Shown here piece after piece: positions 1 through 10,942 of a DNA stretch of 64,000 nucleotides. The notes under the pieces were generated by a model that did not search any database, was not told where the DNA came from, and worked only from the letters and a program-made list of their open reading frames with translations. The position numbers were made by a program, and so were the translations under genes. Source of the DNA: Lactobacillus kimbladii (GTDB lineage: Bacteria > Bacillota > Bacilli > Lactobacillales > Lactobacillaceae); contig NZ_SCMB01000001.1 in the NCBI RefSeq assembly GCF_014323605.1, positions 124,001 to 188,000 on the forward strand, in the 5' to 3' direction. The stretch's first letter is position 1. The number at the start of each line of letters is the position of its first letter.

Positions 1-749
1 TCGTGTGGAACTTTTTTAGCAACAATTGCAGTTGCTATTGCTTCAGCAACAGCGGTTTTGCCAACTCCTGGTTCCCCAATTAAAACTGGATTATTTTTAT
101 TTCGCCGGGATAAAATTTCAATAACTCGAGCTACTTCTCGATCTCGACCAATAGCAGGATCTATTTCACCATTTTCAGCTCGTTCGTTTAAATTAACTGA
201 AACCTGATCAAGAGTTGGCGTACTTGAATTTTTATTAGTGCTTTCTTCAGTGCCATTAAAACTGGACCAGCTACTATCATCAGATTGATCACTGTTATCC
301 ATGTCTTGTTCGTCTTCACCTAAACTGTGTAAAATGTCATTACGCAAACCATCAAGATCAATATTTAAATTACGTAAGATTACAGATGCCAATATTTGTT
401 CATTGAGCACCATGCCTAACAGAATATGGCAGGTTCTAATCTTAGAGGAACCCTCACGTTCTGCTAAAGTGCCAGCATATGCCAAAACCATGCTTAATCT
501 GGGTGACATTTGCATGTAACTAGTTTTGCCAGCTGAACCATAGCCTGTATAACGTTCAATTTCTTCACGAATCGCTTTCGGTGTTGCACCCCAGGCCCGC
601 AAATTCTTGCCGGCTTCACCATCAGATTCAATTACCATCGCAAGTAGTACGTGTTCAGTACCAATTAAACGATGATGAAAATTCTGTGCTTGTTCACGTG
701 CAATTTCTAATACTTGATTTGCACTGGTTGTATAAGATTTTTTCATCAT
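1..749 (-). CDS. clpC: ATP-dependent Clp protease ATP-binding subunit ClpC, partial (N-terminal part)
   Basis: Class III-type AAA+ unfoldase that feeds unfolded or adaptor-delivered proteins to ClpP. The reading frame is open to the left window edge, so only about the first 249 residues are seen. The N-terminal Clp repeat domain is clear ([15 protein letters not shown] near residue 25, then a second repeat with [12 protein letters not shown]). It is followed by a Ser/Asp-rich linker and the start of AAA-1, including the conserved [10 protein letters not shown] and the Walker A stretch [13 protein letters not shown]. Two ATG codons in tandem (749 and 746) follow an AAGGTGG Shine-Dalgarno. The second has the more usual spacing, so the exact start is uncertain by one codon. 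It lies downstream of dusB-lysS, as in many lactobacilli. CtsR control is usual for the family, but no convincing CtsR box was found. Confidence 0.96.
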   Translation of the reverse strand, partial: MMKKSYTTSANQVLEIAREQAQNFHHRLIGTEHVLLAMVIESDGEAGKNLRAWGATPKAIREEIERYTGYGSAGKTSYMQMSPRLSMVLAYAGTLAEREGSSKIRTCHILLGMVLNEQILASVILRNLNIDLDGLRNDILHSLGEDEQDMDNSDQSDDSSWSSFNGTEESTNKNSSTPTLDQVSVNLNERAENGEIDPAIGRDREVARVIEILSRRNKNNPVLIGEPGVGKTAVAEAIATAIVAKKVPH

Positions 750-851
750 TGCACCACCTTTAAAAATGACGTGTATACACTATAAACCTTTTTGACAATT
801 TGTAAAATATTCTGTTTGAAACATACTTTTCTGTCAAAAAACTTTGAAATC

Positions 852-881
852 ATTATATCAAAGACAGACACATCATGCGAA
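852..881 (-). promoter_or_regulatory. Possible clpC promoter
   Basis: The minus strand shows a perfect TATAAT at 857-852 about 100 bases upstream of clpC, with only a poor -35 (TCGCAT) 18 bases further upstream. A TTGACA also occurs closer to the gene without a good -10 partner. This is a guess at the start region from motif matching only. Confidence 0.3.
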
Positions 882-933
882 TTAACATTCTTATATAGTT
901 ATATTGTTACTAAAGACAGTCAACGTAATTAGA

Positions 934-1122
934 TTATTTGGTTTTTAAATAGGATATAATTTTGCCAAATAATAAGGCAAAAAGCAGATAGGCAATCATT
1001 CTAATTAAATTCTCGACGACTTTATTGGCAAAAACAATTTTTAGGTCAATAAATATACTATAACAAAATCCAAAAATAAAAAACGAAATGCCGTAAATAA
1101 GGTTCTTTTTCATGCAGTTCAT
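934..1122 (-). CDS. Small hypothetical membrane protein, about 62 aa
   Basis: Not recognised. The frame encodes a short protein with two likely membrane segments (around ISFFIFGFCYSIFI and then LIRMIAYLLFALLFGKI) and a basic C-terminus (SYLKTK). The ATG at 1122 is preceded by AGAAGAG at a workable distance. A second ATG follows three codons later (1113), and a longer TTG start at 1155 has no ribosome binding site. A TATAAT about 100 bases upstream could serve as promoter. The gene stands alone between clpC and the tRNA genes. No function is proposed. The hydrophobic pattern and plausible start support a real gene, but chance is possible at this length in AT-rich DNA. Confidence 0.45.
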   Translation of the reverse strand: MNCMKKNLIYGISFFIFGFCYSIFIDLKIVFANKVVENLIRMIAYLLFALLFGKIISYLKTK

Positions 1123-1304
1123 AGTTAAAACTCTTCTAAAATAACTTCTCACCAAAAATTAATAATTAATTTTTATTAGTATGTTATTTTCAGTCTTAAA
1201 ACTCAGCTATCTTTTTTGATCCCTAGTGTCTGCTTTTCTTACATTAATTATATGATTGTAAATTAAAATTGCTAAGAAATATTTGGTCTTGACTTTGTAA
1301 AATA

Positions 1305-1348
1305 TGAAAAAATCTCATACTTGCAAGTTTAAAATTACAAGTATGAGA
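1305..1348 (-). terminator. Intrinsic terminator after tRNA-Pro
   Basis: Arms 1338-1348 and 1313-1323 are fully complementary over 11 bases (CTCATACTTG type) with a 14-base loop. On the minus strand they are followed by a T-rich run at 1312-1305. Confidence 0.85.
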
Positions 1349-1357
1349 TAAGGATAA

Positions 1358-1431
<74 letters not shown>

Positions 1432-1435
1432 TTTA

Positions 1436-1463
1436 TTAAAAAAACTCACCAAAAGCGGTGAGT
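1436..1463 (-). terminator. Terminator-like hairpin between the two tRNA genes
   Basis: Perfect 7-base arms (ACTCACC at 1444-1450, GGTGAGT at 1457-1463). On the minus strand the hairpin is followed by a run of T at 1443-1436, immediately before the 5' end of tRNA-Pro. It looks like a standard terminator of the tRNA-Gly transcript. It leaves little room for a separate tRNA-Pro promoter. Confidence 0.7.
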
Positions 1464-1475
1464 CTTTTTCTTGAG

Positions 1476-1547
1476 AGCGGAAGACGGGATTCGAACCCGC
1501 GACCCCCACCATGGCAAGGTGATGTTCTACCACTGAACTACTTCCGC
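1476..1547 (-). tRNA. tRNA-Gly (anticodon GCC)
   Basis: Minus-strand cloverleaf: acceptor GCGGAAG/CTTCCGC, D arm GTTC/GAAC, anticodon stem TCACC/GGTGG with loop TTGCCAT (anticodon GCC), T arm GCGGG/CCCGT with TTCGAAT loop, discriminator T as usual for bacterial tRNA-Gly. CCA is not encoded. Confidence 0.97.
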
Positions 1548-1559
1548 AAGACAAATATT

Positions 1560-1587
1560 ATTATAGCAAACCAAACTAAATTTGCAA
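1560..1587 (-). promoter_or_regulatory. tRNA-Gly promoter
   Basis: The minus strand has TTGCAA (1587-1582), a 16-base spacer and a perfect TATAAT (1565-1560), ending 12 bases before the tRNA 5' end. Confidence 0.8.
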
Positions 1588-1741
1588 CCTTTTTTATTAA
1601 AAAAATCGCTTAAATATGCATTCTAACGGGAAAGATTGCCTTGTGAAAATTTCTAAAACATAATTTCTGATAAGTGATAATATTCTGTTATACATAAATA
1701 TTAAATTTTAAAATAATTAGTGTGGAAAAGAGGCTACAAAA

Positions 1742-2556
1742 TTGCAAAAAGAACTGGAAAAACTGGTTAATTTAGATTCTGGAAAAATCACTTTTAAAGA
1801 TAGTCAAATCGACTATATGTTGCAAAATATCGGAAATCTTGACCCACATCTTCGTGATGATGTTGTTTATACGCTTTTTGCTCGTGGTTTTCTTGAAAGT
1901 TCACTTATATCAGAACAGAAAGCAAAGATTGTTACCAGTTTTATCAATTCAAAAAGTCTGTTTAAGGGTATCGAACAGCCAGAAAATGATTTAGTTTTTC
2001 TCAGAACATTCAGTGCATTACTGGGTTCTCTAATTTTAGAGGACGATAAAAAATATTCTATTTTAGATACAACTGAACGAAATACTATTTTTAATTGGAG
2101 TATTTGAAGGCAGAAAAAGACTTTCGCGGATATGTTAAAGATAAGGGCTGGGCTCATAGCATTGCTCATGGTAGCGACTTTCTAGGCTCCACTTTTAGTC
2201 ATCCAGATTTTATGGCAAATAATACTGCTGATATTTTTGCCATAATTGAAACAATCTTTCAAAATATGCAAGGACCCTTTATTGATGATGAAGAGCAACG
2301 AATAGCTTTTGCCCTTTTCCAAGGTGTTTATTTTGGCAAAATACCAGCTAGTGATTTTAATTCTTTTGTGAGTTGCTTTAACAAGCGAATCTATGATCAA
2401 CTTGATCAAGACGAGCGTATTAGTTGGTTTCGACTAAGTTCTTGGTTTAAGTTACTGCAAAACTGGTATTTTTATTTTTCTGGTAATAAGCCTGTTCAAG
2501 ATAAGTTGCTTGAAAAAATCGTTGACTATAACAAATACATGGGATTTTCAATTTAA
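1742..2556 (+). pseudogene. DUF2785 family protein gene, interrupted by a frameshift
   Basis: Two abutting frames make up one DUF2785-like protein of about 270 residues. The first (1742-2107) carries the N-terminal part with LLQNIGNLDPHLRDD-type and FLRTFSALL segments. The second (from about 2095 to 2556) resumes with LEYLKAEKDFRGYVKDKGWAHS, the hallmark of the family, and runs to the end. The frame moves by one base near 2085-2098: adding one base in the AAT TGG region restores a continuous TIF-x-LEYLKAEKD reading. The start is a TTG with AGAGG eight bases upstream. The function of DUF2785 is unknown. The gene stands alone and converges on lysS, sharing its terminator. It may be a genuine single-base deletion or a sequencing error. 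No classical slippery heptamer is in the right phase. Confidence 0.82.
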
Positions 2557-2562
2557 ACAAAA

Positions 2563-2588
2563 AATAAGACCAAATTAATGGTCTTATT
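2563..2588. terminator. Bidirectional terminator between the DUF2785 gene and lysS
   Basis: Arms AATAAGACCA (2563-2572) and TGGTCTTATT (2579-2588) pair perfectly over 10 bases around a 6-base loop. T-rich DNA follows on the plus strand, and T-rich DNA (the A run before 2563) follows on the minus strand. Confidence 0.85.
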
Positions 2589-2589
2589 T

Positions 2590-4131
<1,542 letters not shown>

Positions 4132-4148
4132 TTATATTTCCTCCATTA

Positions 4149-5168
4149 TTATTTAACTTCACTTCTGGCAGCCTCTTGCTTTTGTCTTTTTTCATAGTCT
4201 TCAACAAAATTATCAAGCAAATCATAAACTTCTTGTGCTGTCCAAACCTCATTTATTTTAGCACGAGTACGGGCAGAACGGGGAACTCCCTTTAAATAAT
4301 AGGCAGCTTGCTGGCGAAATTCAGGAACTGCAATCTTTTCCCCTTTTAATTCAACTAAACCTTTTAATTGGTGTTTAGCTGTAGCAACCTTTTCACGGAC
4401 AGTCTGCGGTTTGAGTTTCTCACCGGTTTCTAAATAGTGCACCATATTTTTAACTATCCAGGGATTGCCCAAGGCTGCCCGACCTATCATAACTGCAGTT
4501 GATCCAATCTCATCCAAAGCTTTTTTAGCTAATTCCGGCGTCGTTATATCACCGTTAGCCACAAAAGGAATGTCAAGCACTTGAGCTACATCGTGCAACG
4601 TTTCCCAATCAGCTTCTCCCATGTACATTTGCTTACGGGTTCTGCCATGCATTGCGATCATGCTGGCACCGGCTTCCTGAGCAGCTAAAGCATTTTCTAC
4701 TGCAAAAATATGCTTGCGATCCCAGCCAATGCGCATTTTGACAGAAACTGGTTTTTGCACATTTTGGACAACTTTATGTACCATTTGGTAAATTTTATTA
4801 GAATCAAGCAGCCATTTAGAGCCCGCATCTGTTTTGGTTACTTTAGGAACCGGACATCCCATATTAATATCAATAATATCAGCAGCAGTATGTTGGTCAA
4901 TATATTGTGCTGCTTCAAGAAGAGTATCCTCTGTTCCACCAAATATTTGAATACTCATAGGATGTTCTTGCGGGTTAACCTTCATCATTGACATAGTTTT
5001 CTTATTACGATAAATAATGCCATGATCTGAGATCATTTCACAGACAACTAAACCAGCCCCAAATTCCTTACAAATCATTCTAAAGGCAGAATTTGACACT
5101 CCAGCCATTGGCGCCACCACAACACGATTGGGAATAGTTATATCACGAATTTTCCAACTGTTATCCAC
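4149..5168 (-). CDS. dusB: tRNA-dihydrouridine synthase DusB
   Basis: FMN-dependent reduction of uridine to dihydrouridine in tRNA D-loops. The 339-residue protein has the family TIM-barrel pattern: VAPMAGVSNSAFR near the N-terminus, the catalytic-Cys motif NMGCPVPKV (Cys105), KMRIGWD, the MHGRTRKQMY segment, NGDI and the FMN-phosphate-binding GRAALGNPW. The start is a GTG with an AAAGGGTG-type ribosome binding site. It is the first gene of a dusB-lysS pair, a common arrangement in Firmicutes. Confidence 0.96.
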   Translation of the reverse strand: MDNSWKIRDITIPNRVVVAPMAGVSNSAFRMICKEFGAGLVVCEMISDHGIIYRNKKTMSMMKVNPQEHPMSIQIFGGTEDTLLEAAQYIDQHTAADIIDINMGCPVPKVTKTDAGSKWLLDSNKIYQMVHKVVQNVQKPVSVKMRIGWDRKHIFAVENALAAQEAGASMIAMHGRTRKQMYMGEADWETLHDVAQVLDIPFVANGDITTPELAKKALDEIGSTAVMIGRAALGNPWIVKNMVHYLETGEKLKPQTVREKVATAKHQLKGLVELKGEKIAVPEFRQQAAYYLKGVPRSARTRAKINEVWTAQEVYDLLDNFVEDYEKRQKQEAARSEVK

Positions 5169-5281
5169 TAAATCACCCTTTCAAAACACCATAATATCTT
5201 AACAAAAAGGATTCTATAAGCAAAATTCATGGTACTTTTCGTAACAAAAAGTTAACCCTTGATATCTATATAAATCTTTAA

Positions 5282-5908
5282 TTACTTTTCGATAAAAAAT
5301 TTTCCAGGTGCAACTCTATTATAATAACGCAAAAACGGTTTTTGGCTAGCTTCATCAACTGAAATGTTAATTACACCAGCATTTTGTATTTCACCAACCA
5401 AAGTTATTTTGGGGATGCCTAAAACATTCTGAACCAATGAACGTGAAGCTGTTCCGTGAAAGACTAATAAAACTGACTCGTCTTTGTGATTATTGATTAA
5501 GTCATGCCAGAAATCCATTAATCTATCTGCCAAATGTTGGTAAGTTTCTCCTGAACAATAATCACTATAATTTTCTTTAAAATAGCCTAATTCATCAAAT
5601 ACTTGCGGATATTTAGCAATTATATCATGTACATCTTGACCATCCCAGTTGCCGTAATTCATTTCAGATAATCTGTCATCAACAATAATTTCATGCTTGC
5701 CATGGTTTAAAATTTCTGCAGTTTCACGGGCTCTTTTTAAAGGGCTGCTATATACACAATCAATTTTATTAATGTCAAAACTGTCTCTTAAGTTTTCTGC
5801 CTGTTTTTTACCTTTTTCATTCAGTGGTAGATTTGTTCCTGACCCGTTAATACCAAAAGTTTTATTAGTATCTGTTTGGCCGTGACGAACAATATACACA
5901 TTCAGCAT
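5282..5908 (-). CDS. Histidine phosphatase family protein (phosphoglycerate mutase-like)
   Basis: A 208-residue cytoplasmic protein of the histidine phosphatase superfamily. The phospho-acceptor motif is VRHGQTDTN (His9). Also visible are YSSPLKRARETA with the phosphate-binding Arg, an acidic residue in SEMNYGNWDG (Glu82), and the second catalytic His in LVFHGTASR (His151). Such proteins include broad-specificity phosphatases and cofactor-dependent mutases. The substrate cannot be read from sequence, and the length and divergence argue for a phosphatase rather than glycolytic Gpm. ATG start with GGAG eight bases upstream. Together with the next ABC gene it separates dusB-lysS from hslO, so these two look like a lineage-specific insertion in an otherwise conserved neighbourhood. 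Confidence 0.88.
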   Translation of the reverse strand: MLNVYIVRHGQTDTNKTFGINGSGTNLPLNEKGKKQAENLRDSFDINKIDCVYSSPLKRARETAEILNHGKHEIIVDDRLSEMNYGNWDGQDVHDIIAKYPQVFDELGYFKENYSDYCSGETYQHLADRLMDFWHDLINNHKDESVLLVFHGTASRSLVQNVLGIPKITLVGEIQNAGVINISVDEASQKPFLRYYNRVAPGKFFIEK

Positions 5909-6023
5909 TTAATTTTCTCCTTTTCTTTTCATTCATCTCTTTCATTATAGCAAAATTGGTACTGACCGCATCTTTAATCTTAAAAAACCTATGAACTATA
6001 ATGCTATTTGGTTGAAACTTAAG

Positions 6024-7604
6024 TTAGTCTTTTTTAAGATTAACAACCTCATCATAATATTTCAATTCTGCAAAACGGTGTACAACACTAATAATTGTAG
6101 CATTCGGTAAATATTTTTTTATCATTTGGTAAACAATAGTGATTGTATTTTCATCTAAATTACTGGTAAATTCATCTAGCAGTATTATTTGTGGTTTTGA
6201 TACAATTGCCCTTAAAAATAAAATTTTTTGCTTTTCGCCACCAGAAATTTTATTTTTAAAATCTCCAGGTGTCTTAGCTGTTAAGTCCTTTTCAGTATGA
6301 ATCAATGTTTTTAAATTGATTTCTTCAATCAATTTGAAGACTTCTTCAATTGCAACTTTATTATTTGGATAACAAATGTTAGCCATAATTGAGCGATTAA
6401 ATAATTGAGCACTCTGAGGTAAATATAATAATTTCGGCTGCTTGGCAAAAGGCAAAATAATTTGCCCGGATTGTGGTTGATAAAAACCTGTCAAGAGTTT
6501 AAGCATAGTACTTTTACCAGTTCCATTTGGTCCTACTAATGCGGTCATTTTTCCTTTTTTAAATTCTAAATCCAAATTTTGGAAAACGTCTTGCTTATTT
6601 TTATAGGAATAGCTGATTTGCTTAAAAGCAATTGTTTTTGCATTTTGATCAAACTTAAAAGCTGACAAATTTTTAGCCGCATTTTTCCCGTATTCCAGTT
6701 CCGACAGACCAGAACGAATTCTGTTGAGAAATTCTTCAATCGCTAAATACTGGGTGCCAAAACCAGACAAATTAACAATAGAATATAACAGAATCAGGAT
6801 CAAAGAGAGTGCCTGATTTTCTTTAGTGCCAATTAAAAATTGCCCTAAAACCGTAATAATGCATGCCAAAATCACAATTAAAAATTGCTGGAACAGAGAA
6901 GCTTCGTTAGTAATTTTTTGAACTTTGATAAAAGTGTTTTGTTCATCATTCAAGATTTTATCCATATTCTGTTCTTCAAAGTCTTTAGAATTAGTTGCTA
7001 AAATCGTTTCTATGTTACTGTAATAATCAATGATATATTCATTGACTTTTGAAGCACTTTTTAATGATGCTGCAACATTATCCCTATTTTTTCGCGCCAT
7101 CCACACCGAAATCAACATATAACTAACAAAGAAAAATAAATATAAAAAACCCACAAAGATATTTTGTATACTTAACATTATTGTGTACATAATAAGCATA
7201 ACAGACATTTGCACTACAACTCCTAGTCCGGATTGCTCCAACTCTCGACATGCAAATGAAACATCTTTAATGTAGCTTTGAACCTTTCCCACTGGTTTAT
7301 CAGAAAAGTAGCTAAAAGGCTTATTAACAACTGACTCCCATAAAATTTGTTTAGAAAACTTTCTTACAGCCTGAATAAATGAATTATTACAACTATTTAT
7401 TAACGGCATCATCATCAAAGAGACAGCCAGGGCGAGTACTAATAATATTTGACAATTTGTGCTTAAATGGGCCTGAAATAATTCAGTAATCAAATACGGT
7501 TGTGCAAAATACACGGCATAGGCAAGAAAAAGAAACACGCAAAAAAGTGCTATTTTTGGTATTCCAATTCTATTAATTACCTGTCGTAGATATTTCCCAA
7601 CCAA
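6024..7604 (-). CDS. ABC transporter, fused permease and ATPase (exporter type)
   Basis: A 526-residue half transporter. The first ~310 residues have about six membrane segments (starting [21 protein letters not shown]). The ATPase domain follows with Walker [10 protein letters not shown], signature ISGGEKQK, Walker [10 protein letters not shown] and H-loop VVHRF. All key ATPase residues are intact, so it should work as a homodimer or with a partner elsewhere. TTG start at 7604 with GAGAGG eight bases upstream. The substrate is unknown; peptides, lipids or drugs are typical for the family. It resembles the paired exporters at 37.5-40.7 kb in architecture. Monocistronic, or transcribed with the phosphatase downstream. 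Confidence 0.88.
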   Translation of the reverse strand: MVGKYLRQVINRIGIPKIALFCVFLFLAYAVYFAQPYLITELFQAHLSTNCQILLVLALAVSLMMMPLINSCNNSFIQAVRKFSKQILWESVVNKPFSYFSDKPVGKVQSYIKDVSFACRELEQSGLGVVVQMSVMLIMYTIMLSIQNIFVGFLYLFFFVSYMLISVWMARKNRDNVAASLKSASKVNEYIIDYYSNIETILATNSKDFEEQNMDKILNDEQNTFIKVQKITNEASLFQQFLIVILACIITVLGQFLIGTKENQALSLILILLYSIVNLSGFGTQYLAIEEFLNRIRSGLSELEYGKNAAKNLSAFKFDQNAKTIAFKQISYSYKNKQDVFQNLDLEFKKGKMTALVGPNGTGKSTMLKLLTGFYQPQSGQIILPFAKQPKLLYLPQSAQLFNRSIMANICYPNNKVAIEEVFKLIEEINLKTLIHTEKDLTAKTPGDFKNKISGGEKQKILFLRAIVSKPQIILLDEFTSNLDENTITIVYQMIKKYLPNATIISVVHRFAELKYYDEVVNLKKD

Positions 7605-7674
7605 TTTTCTTTCCTCTCAAAATTCTAACTAAAATAAATCAAAACATACTTATCACTAATATGACGATAACTTA

Positions 7675-8550
7675 TTATTTAATTTTAGACAAAATAGTTT
7701 TTAAATCATCTTCAGAATAATGGTACTTATTGCCACAAAAACTACAAGTCAGCTCTGCTCCGTGATCTTCTTTTATCATGGCTTCTATTTGACTTTTTTT
7801 CATTGTTCCTAAAATCTCACCATACTTTTCTTTAGAACAATCACACTTGAAAGCAACTTCATCTTTTTCTAAAATCTTACAGTCATCGCCTAAAATCATG
7901 GCTGCTAATTTTTCAGGAGTCAGGCCATCTAGAAAGGCTGTAGAAAGTGCAGGTAAATTGTTGATTCTATCAATAGTTTTCGTAATTAATTGGTCTGAAG
8001 CACCAGGCAATGCTTGCAGCATGAATCCACTTGCTTCACCGATAGTATTATTAGGGTTGACAAATACAGATAAACCAACAGCGGAAGGTATTTGTTCTGA
8101 TTTTGTTAAATAATAGGCAATATCTTCAGCAATTTCACCGGAAACAATAGGTACTTGACCCGTATATGGTTCCTTTAAGCCCAAGTCTTTAGTTACTTCA
8201 AGCCACCCTTCGCCAACTGCTTTTTTAACGTCAATATGACCATTCTTTTTTGGTGGTAATGCAATGTGAGGATTTTTAACATAACCCTTAACAGTTAAAT
8301 CTGATTTAGCCGTCACAATCGTAGAACCTACAGGTCCATTACCTAATAGTCTGATAGTCAGTTCTTCCATATCGGTAAGTTCCGCGCCAGCTAGTAAAAC
8401 CCCTGCAAGTAAACTACGTCCAAGAACGGCAGAAGAAGCTGACCAAGTATCATGACGAGTTTGTGCCTCTTGAACCAAACCTTTTGCAGTTATTGTTAAC
8501 AGACGTAAGTTTTTCGATTTATCAATTGCTTTGATTAAATAATCATTCAT
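7675..8550 (-). CDS. hslO: Hsp33 redox-regulated chaperone
   Basis: A holdase chaperone switched on by oxidation and unfolding. The 291-residue length is typical. The C-terminal zinc site that forms disulfides under oxidative stress is present as CDC followed by CSFC. The N-terminal substrate-binding region has the family features (LLAGAELTDMEELTIRLLGNGP and SGEIAEDIAYYLTKSEQ). ATG start with AGGAG in front. A terminator hairpin lies just upstream of that Shine-Dalgarno, so expression with ftsH depends on read-through or on a promoter not recognised here. Confidence 0.97.
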   Translation of the reverse strand: MNDYLIKAIDKSKNLRLLTITAKGLVQEAQTRHDTWSASSAVLGRSLLAGVLLAGAELTDMEELTIRLLGNGPVGSTIVTAKSDLTVKGYVKNPHIALPPKKNGHIDVKKAVGEGWLEVTKDLGLKEPYTGQVPIVSGEIAEDIAYYLTKSEQIPSAVGLSVFVNPNNTIGEASGFMLQALPGASDQLITKTIDRINNLPALSTAFLDGLTPEKLAAMILGDDCKILEKDEVAFKCDCSKEKYGEILGTMKKSQIEAMIKEDHGAELTCSFCGNKYHYSEDDLKTILSKIK

Positions 8551-8561
8551 TTTATTCTCCT

Positions 8562-8592
8562 AAAAAAATAGAGCCTAATTGTAGGCCCTATT
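8562..8592 (-). terminator. Terminator hairpin between ftsH and hslO
   Basis: Arms 8567-8577 and 8582-8592 pair over 11 positions with one mismatch around a 4-base loop. A T run on the minus strand (8568-8562) ends directly at the hslO Shine-Dalgarno. Confidence 0.75.
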
Positions 8593-8597
8593 AAATA

Positions 8598-10856
8598 TTA
8601 CTCTTGAGGATGATCATTTTCACTAGGTGACTGATCAGTATCATTAGAATTTTGCTTTCCGGTAGAATCTTCATTTTTAGATTCTGAAGAATTTAACTCA
8701 TGCTCTTTTTCTTCTTTATCTAGCTCTGATTCTTTTGGAAATTCATTCTTTTCCGGATTCTCAGGATTACTTTCCTCTGCTTCTTCGTTCTTTTGTGCAG
8801 GTGATTCTAAAGAGTTATCTCTTTCTTCCTGTGCTTTTTCAGAATTTACGATATTCTTTTTCTGAGAATGATTCTCTTTCTTTTCAGCAGCAGCTTTAGC
8901 CTCTTCATAAGTTGAAGCCTTCGATTCGCTAGGATATTCCTGCTCAGTTTTTTCTGGCATCTTGCCTGTAGTGTAGAGGGACATAATCTGCTTCTCATCT
9001 AGAGTTTCATACTTAAGCAAAGCTTCAGCAATAATGCGATGTTTTTCGCGATTATTTTTCACAATCTCAACTGCTTTAGCGTGAGCTTCGTCAAGTAACT
9101 TCTTAACTGCTTCATCAATTTTAGCAGAAGTTGCCTCACTATAAGGTTTAAAGCCGTACGGATTGGTTTCGCCTTCTTTTTCCAGTTCTACCATACCTAA
9201 TGAGTCTGTCATTCCATAATTAACTACCATACTGTGAGCAATTTGTGTTGCTTGCTCGAAGTCGTTAGAAGCACCAGTTGATTGATCACCAACTACTACT
9301 TCTTCACCAGCACGTCCACCCATTAAGCCAACGATTTGTTCCATTAACTGTTTCTTAGTTAACAGGAACTGGTCATCTTTAGGCAACATCAAGTTATAAC
9401 CACCTGTTCTGCCATGAGGCACAATAGTTACTTTACGAACTGTTCTTGAATCACTTAAAACTAACCCGCAAATAGAGTGACCTGCTTCATGGAAAGCAAC
9501 TCGACGTCTTTCTTTTTGAGAAATCAAGCTATTTCTCTTAGCAGGACCGGCAATAACACGATCTTCTGCTTCATCCAAATCTGCAGCAGTAATATTTGTA
9601 CCATTGCGTCTTGCCGCAAGAAGGGCGGCTTCGTTAAGTAAGTTAGCCAAGTCTGCACCGACAAAACCTGGCGTCTGGCGAGCAATTTCCTTTAAGTCAA
9701 CATCATCAGCCAATGGCATATTCTTGGCATGAACACGTAAAATAGCTTCACGACCGCGCACATCAGGAGTTCCAACCAAGATTTTTCTGTCGAATCTACC
9801 AGGACGAAGCAAGGCTGGATCCAGGACATCGGAACGGTTAGTAGCCGCAATAACAATTACTCCTTCATTACCTTCAAAACCGTCCATTTCAACTAACAAC
9901 TGATTTAAAGTTTGCTCACGTTCATCATTGCCACCGCCACTAGCGTTGCCACCACGTCTGCGACCAATGGCATCAATTTCGTCAATAAAAATAATACTTG
10001 GAGCATTTTTCTTGGCATTAGTAAATAGGTCACGTACACGACTAGCACCAACACCAACAAACATTTCAACAAAGTCAGAACCTGAAATTGAGAAGAAAGG
10101 TACATTTGCTTCTCCTGCTACGGCACGAGCAAGCAATGTTTTACCAGTACCCGGAGGACCCTCAAGTAAAACCCCAGAAGGAATTTTAGCACCAAGTTTG
10201 GTAAATTTAGCTGGATTCTTTAAGAATTCAACCACTTCTACTAATTCCTGCTTCTCTTCTTCTTCACCAGCAACATCGGAAAAACGAACTTTATTTTTCT
10301 TTGGATCCTCAGGTTTAACGTGAGAGCGACCAAAGTTCATAATGCCACCGTTGCCACCTCGGCCACCGCCACTTTGGCTAACCATCATCCAAAGCATAAC
10401 GATGAAGAGAATAGTCGGTACAAGCATCACAATTGTAGAAATCCAGTTTCCAGACTGTGACTCCCCTTGAGTCGTCATCTTAGTGCCGCTCTTCTGAGCT
10501 AATTCTTGCACATTAGAAACGCTCGAATCGTTTTGCAACATTGTAGTTGAAAAACGCGAGACTTTTGATCCTGAATTGCCGTTAAAAAAGTCAAAACTGT
10601 TTTTTGACTGGCTTTTACTTTCCTGTGTTTCCTTATAACTGCCTGAAACAGTATAAACACCATTTGCAGGCTGAACGTTAAAATTCTTAACTTTTCCTTT
10701 GCGCAAATCACTGACAAATTCGGAGTAGCTAATATTTTCACTGCTACCAGAATTATCTGATCCCCCAAGTGCCCAGTTGATTCCTCCTAATAGCAAGAGG
10801 AAAACAACTATATAGAAAAGACCATTTGAAAACAGCCGATTCCGGTTATTTTTCAT
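8598..10856 (-). CDS. ftsH: ATP-dependent zinc metalloprotease FtsH
   Basis: Membrane-anchored AAA+ protease that degrades misfolded membrane and some regulatory proteins. In order: one membrane segment near residues 11-28, an extracytoplasmic part, a second membrane segment near 140-160, Walker A GPPGTGKT (233-240), Walker [13 protein letters not shown] residues RPGRFDR, and the zinc-binding HEAGH (456-460). The start at 10856 (MKNNRN) is chosen because GGAGG lies six bases upstream; a longer TTG frame lacks this. The protein is 752 residues. From about residue 640 the tail is a long low-complexity stretch rich in Glu, Ser, Asn and Lys that is not part of the protease core. Downstream of tilS; hpt, usually found between them, is absent. 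Confidence 0.98.
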   Translation of the reverse strand: MKNNRNRLFSNGLFYIVVFLLLLGGINWALGGSDNSGSSENISYSEFVSDLRKGKVKNFNVQPANGVYTVSGSYKETQESKSQSKNSFDFFNGNSGSKVSRFSTTMLQNDSSVSNVQELAQKSGTKMTTQGESQSGNWISTIVMLVPTILFIVMLWMMVSQSGGGRGGNGGIMNFGRSHVKPEDPKKNKVRFSDVAGEEEEKQELVEVVEFLKNPAKFTKLGAKIPSGVLLEGPPGTGKTLLARAVAGEANVPFFSISGSDFVEMFVGVGASRVRDLFTNAKKNAPSIIFIDEIDAIGRRRGGNASGGGNDEREQTLNQLLVEMDGFEGNEGVIVIAATNRSDVLDPALLRPGRFDRKILVGTPDVRGREAILRVHAKNMPLADDVDLKEIARQTPGFVGADLANLLNEAALLAARRNGTNITAADLDEAEDRVIAGPAKRNSLISQKERRRVAFHEAGHSICGLVLSDSRTVRKVTIVPHGRTGGYNLMLPKDDQFLLTKKQLMEQIVGLMGGRAGEEVVVGDQSTGASNDFEQATQIAHSMVVNYGMTDSLGMVELEKEGETNPYGFKPYSEATSAKIDEAVKKLLDEAHAKAVEIVKNNREKHRIIAEALLKYETLDEKQIMSLYTTGKMPEKTEQEYPSESKASTYEEAKAAAEKKENHSQKKNIVNSEKAQEERDNSLESPAQKNEEAEESNPENPEKNEFPKESELDKEEKEHELNSSESKNEDSTGKQNSNDTDQSPSENDHPQE

Positions 10857-10942
10857 AAAAAACCTCCACAAAGTTTCTAGAGATATACGAATAAAAGTTT
10901 ATCACAAATTTAGATTGTGCTCTAATAATTTAAAATTTCTTA

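Noticed and set aside
750-880. CtsR operator upstream of clpC
   Set aside because: Only one half resembling TTTGAC was found; the expected tandem heptads are not convincing.
1154-1175. AT-only palindrome upstream of the small membrane protein
   Set aside because: A 10-base A/T inverted repeat is expected by chance in such AT-rich DNA and has no T run or GC stem.
2085-2098. Programmed -1 frameshift in the DUF2785 gene
   Set aside because: The T5 run is not in the phase needed for a slippery heptamer and the family is normally one uninterrupted frame.
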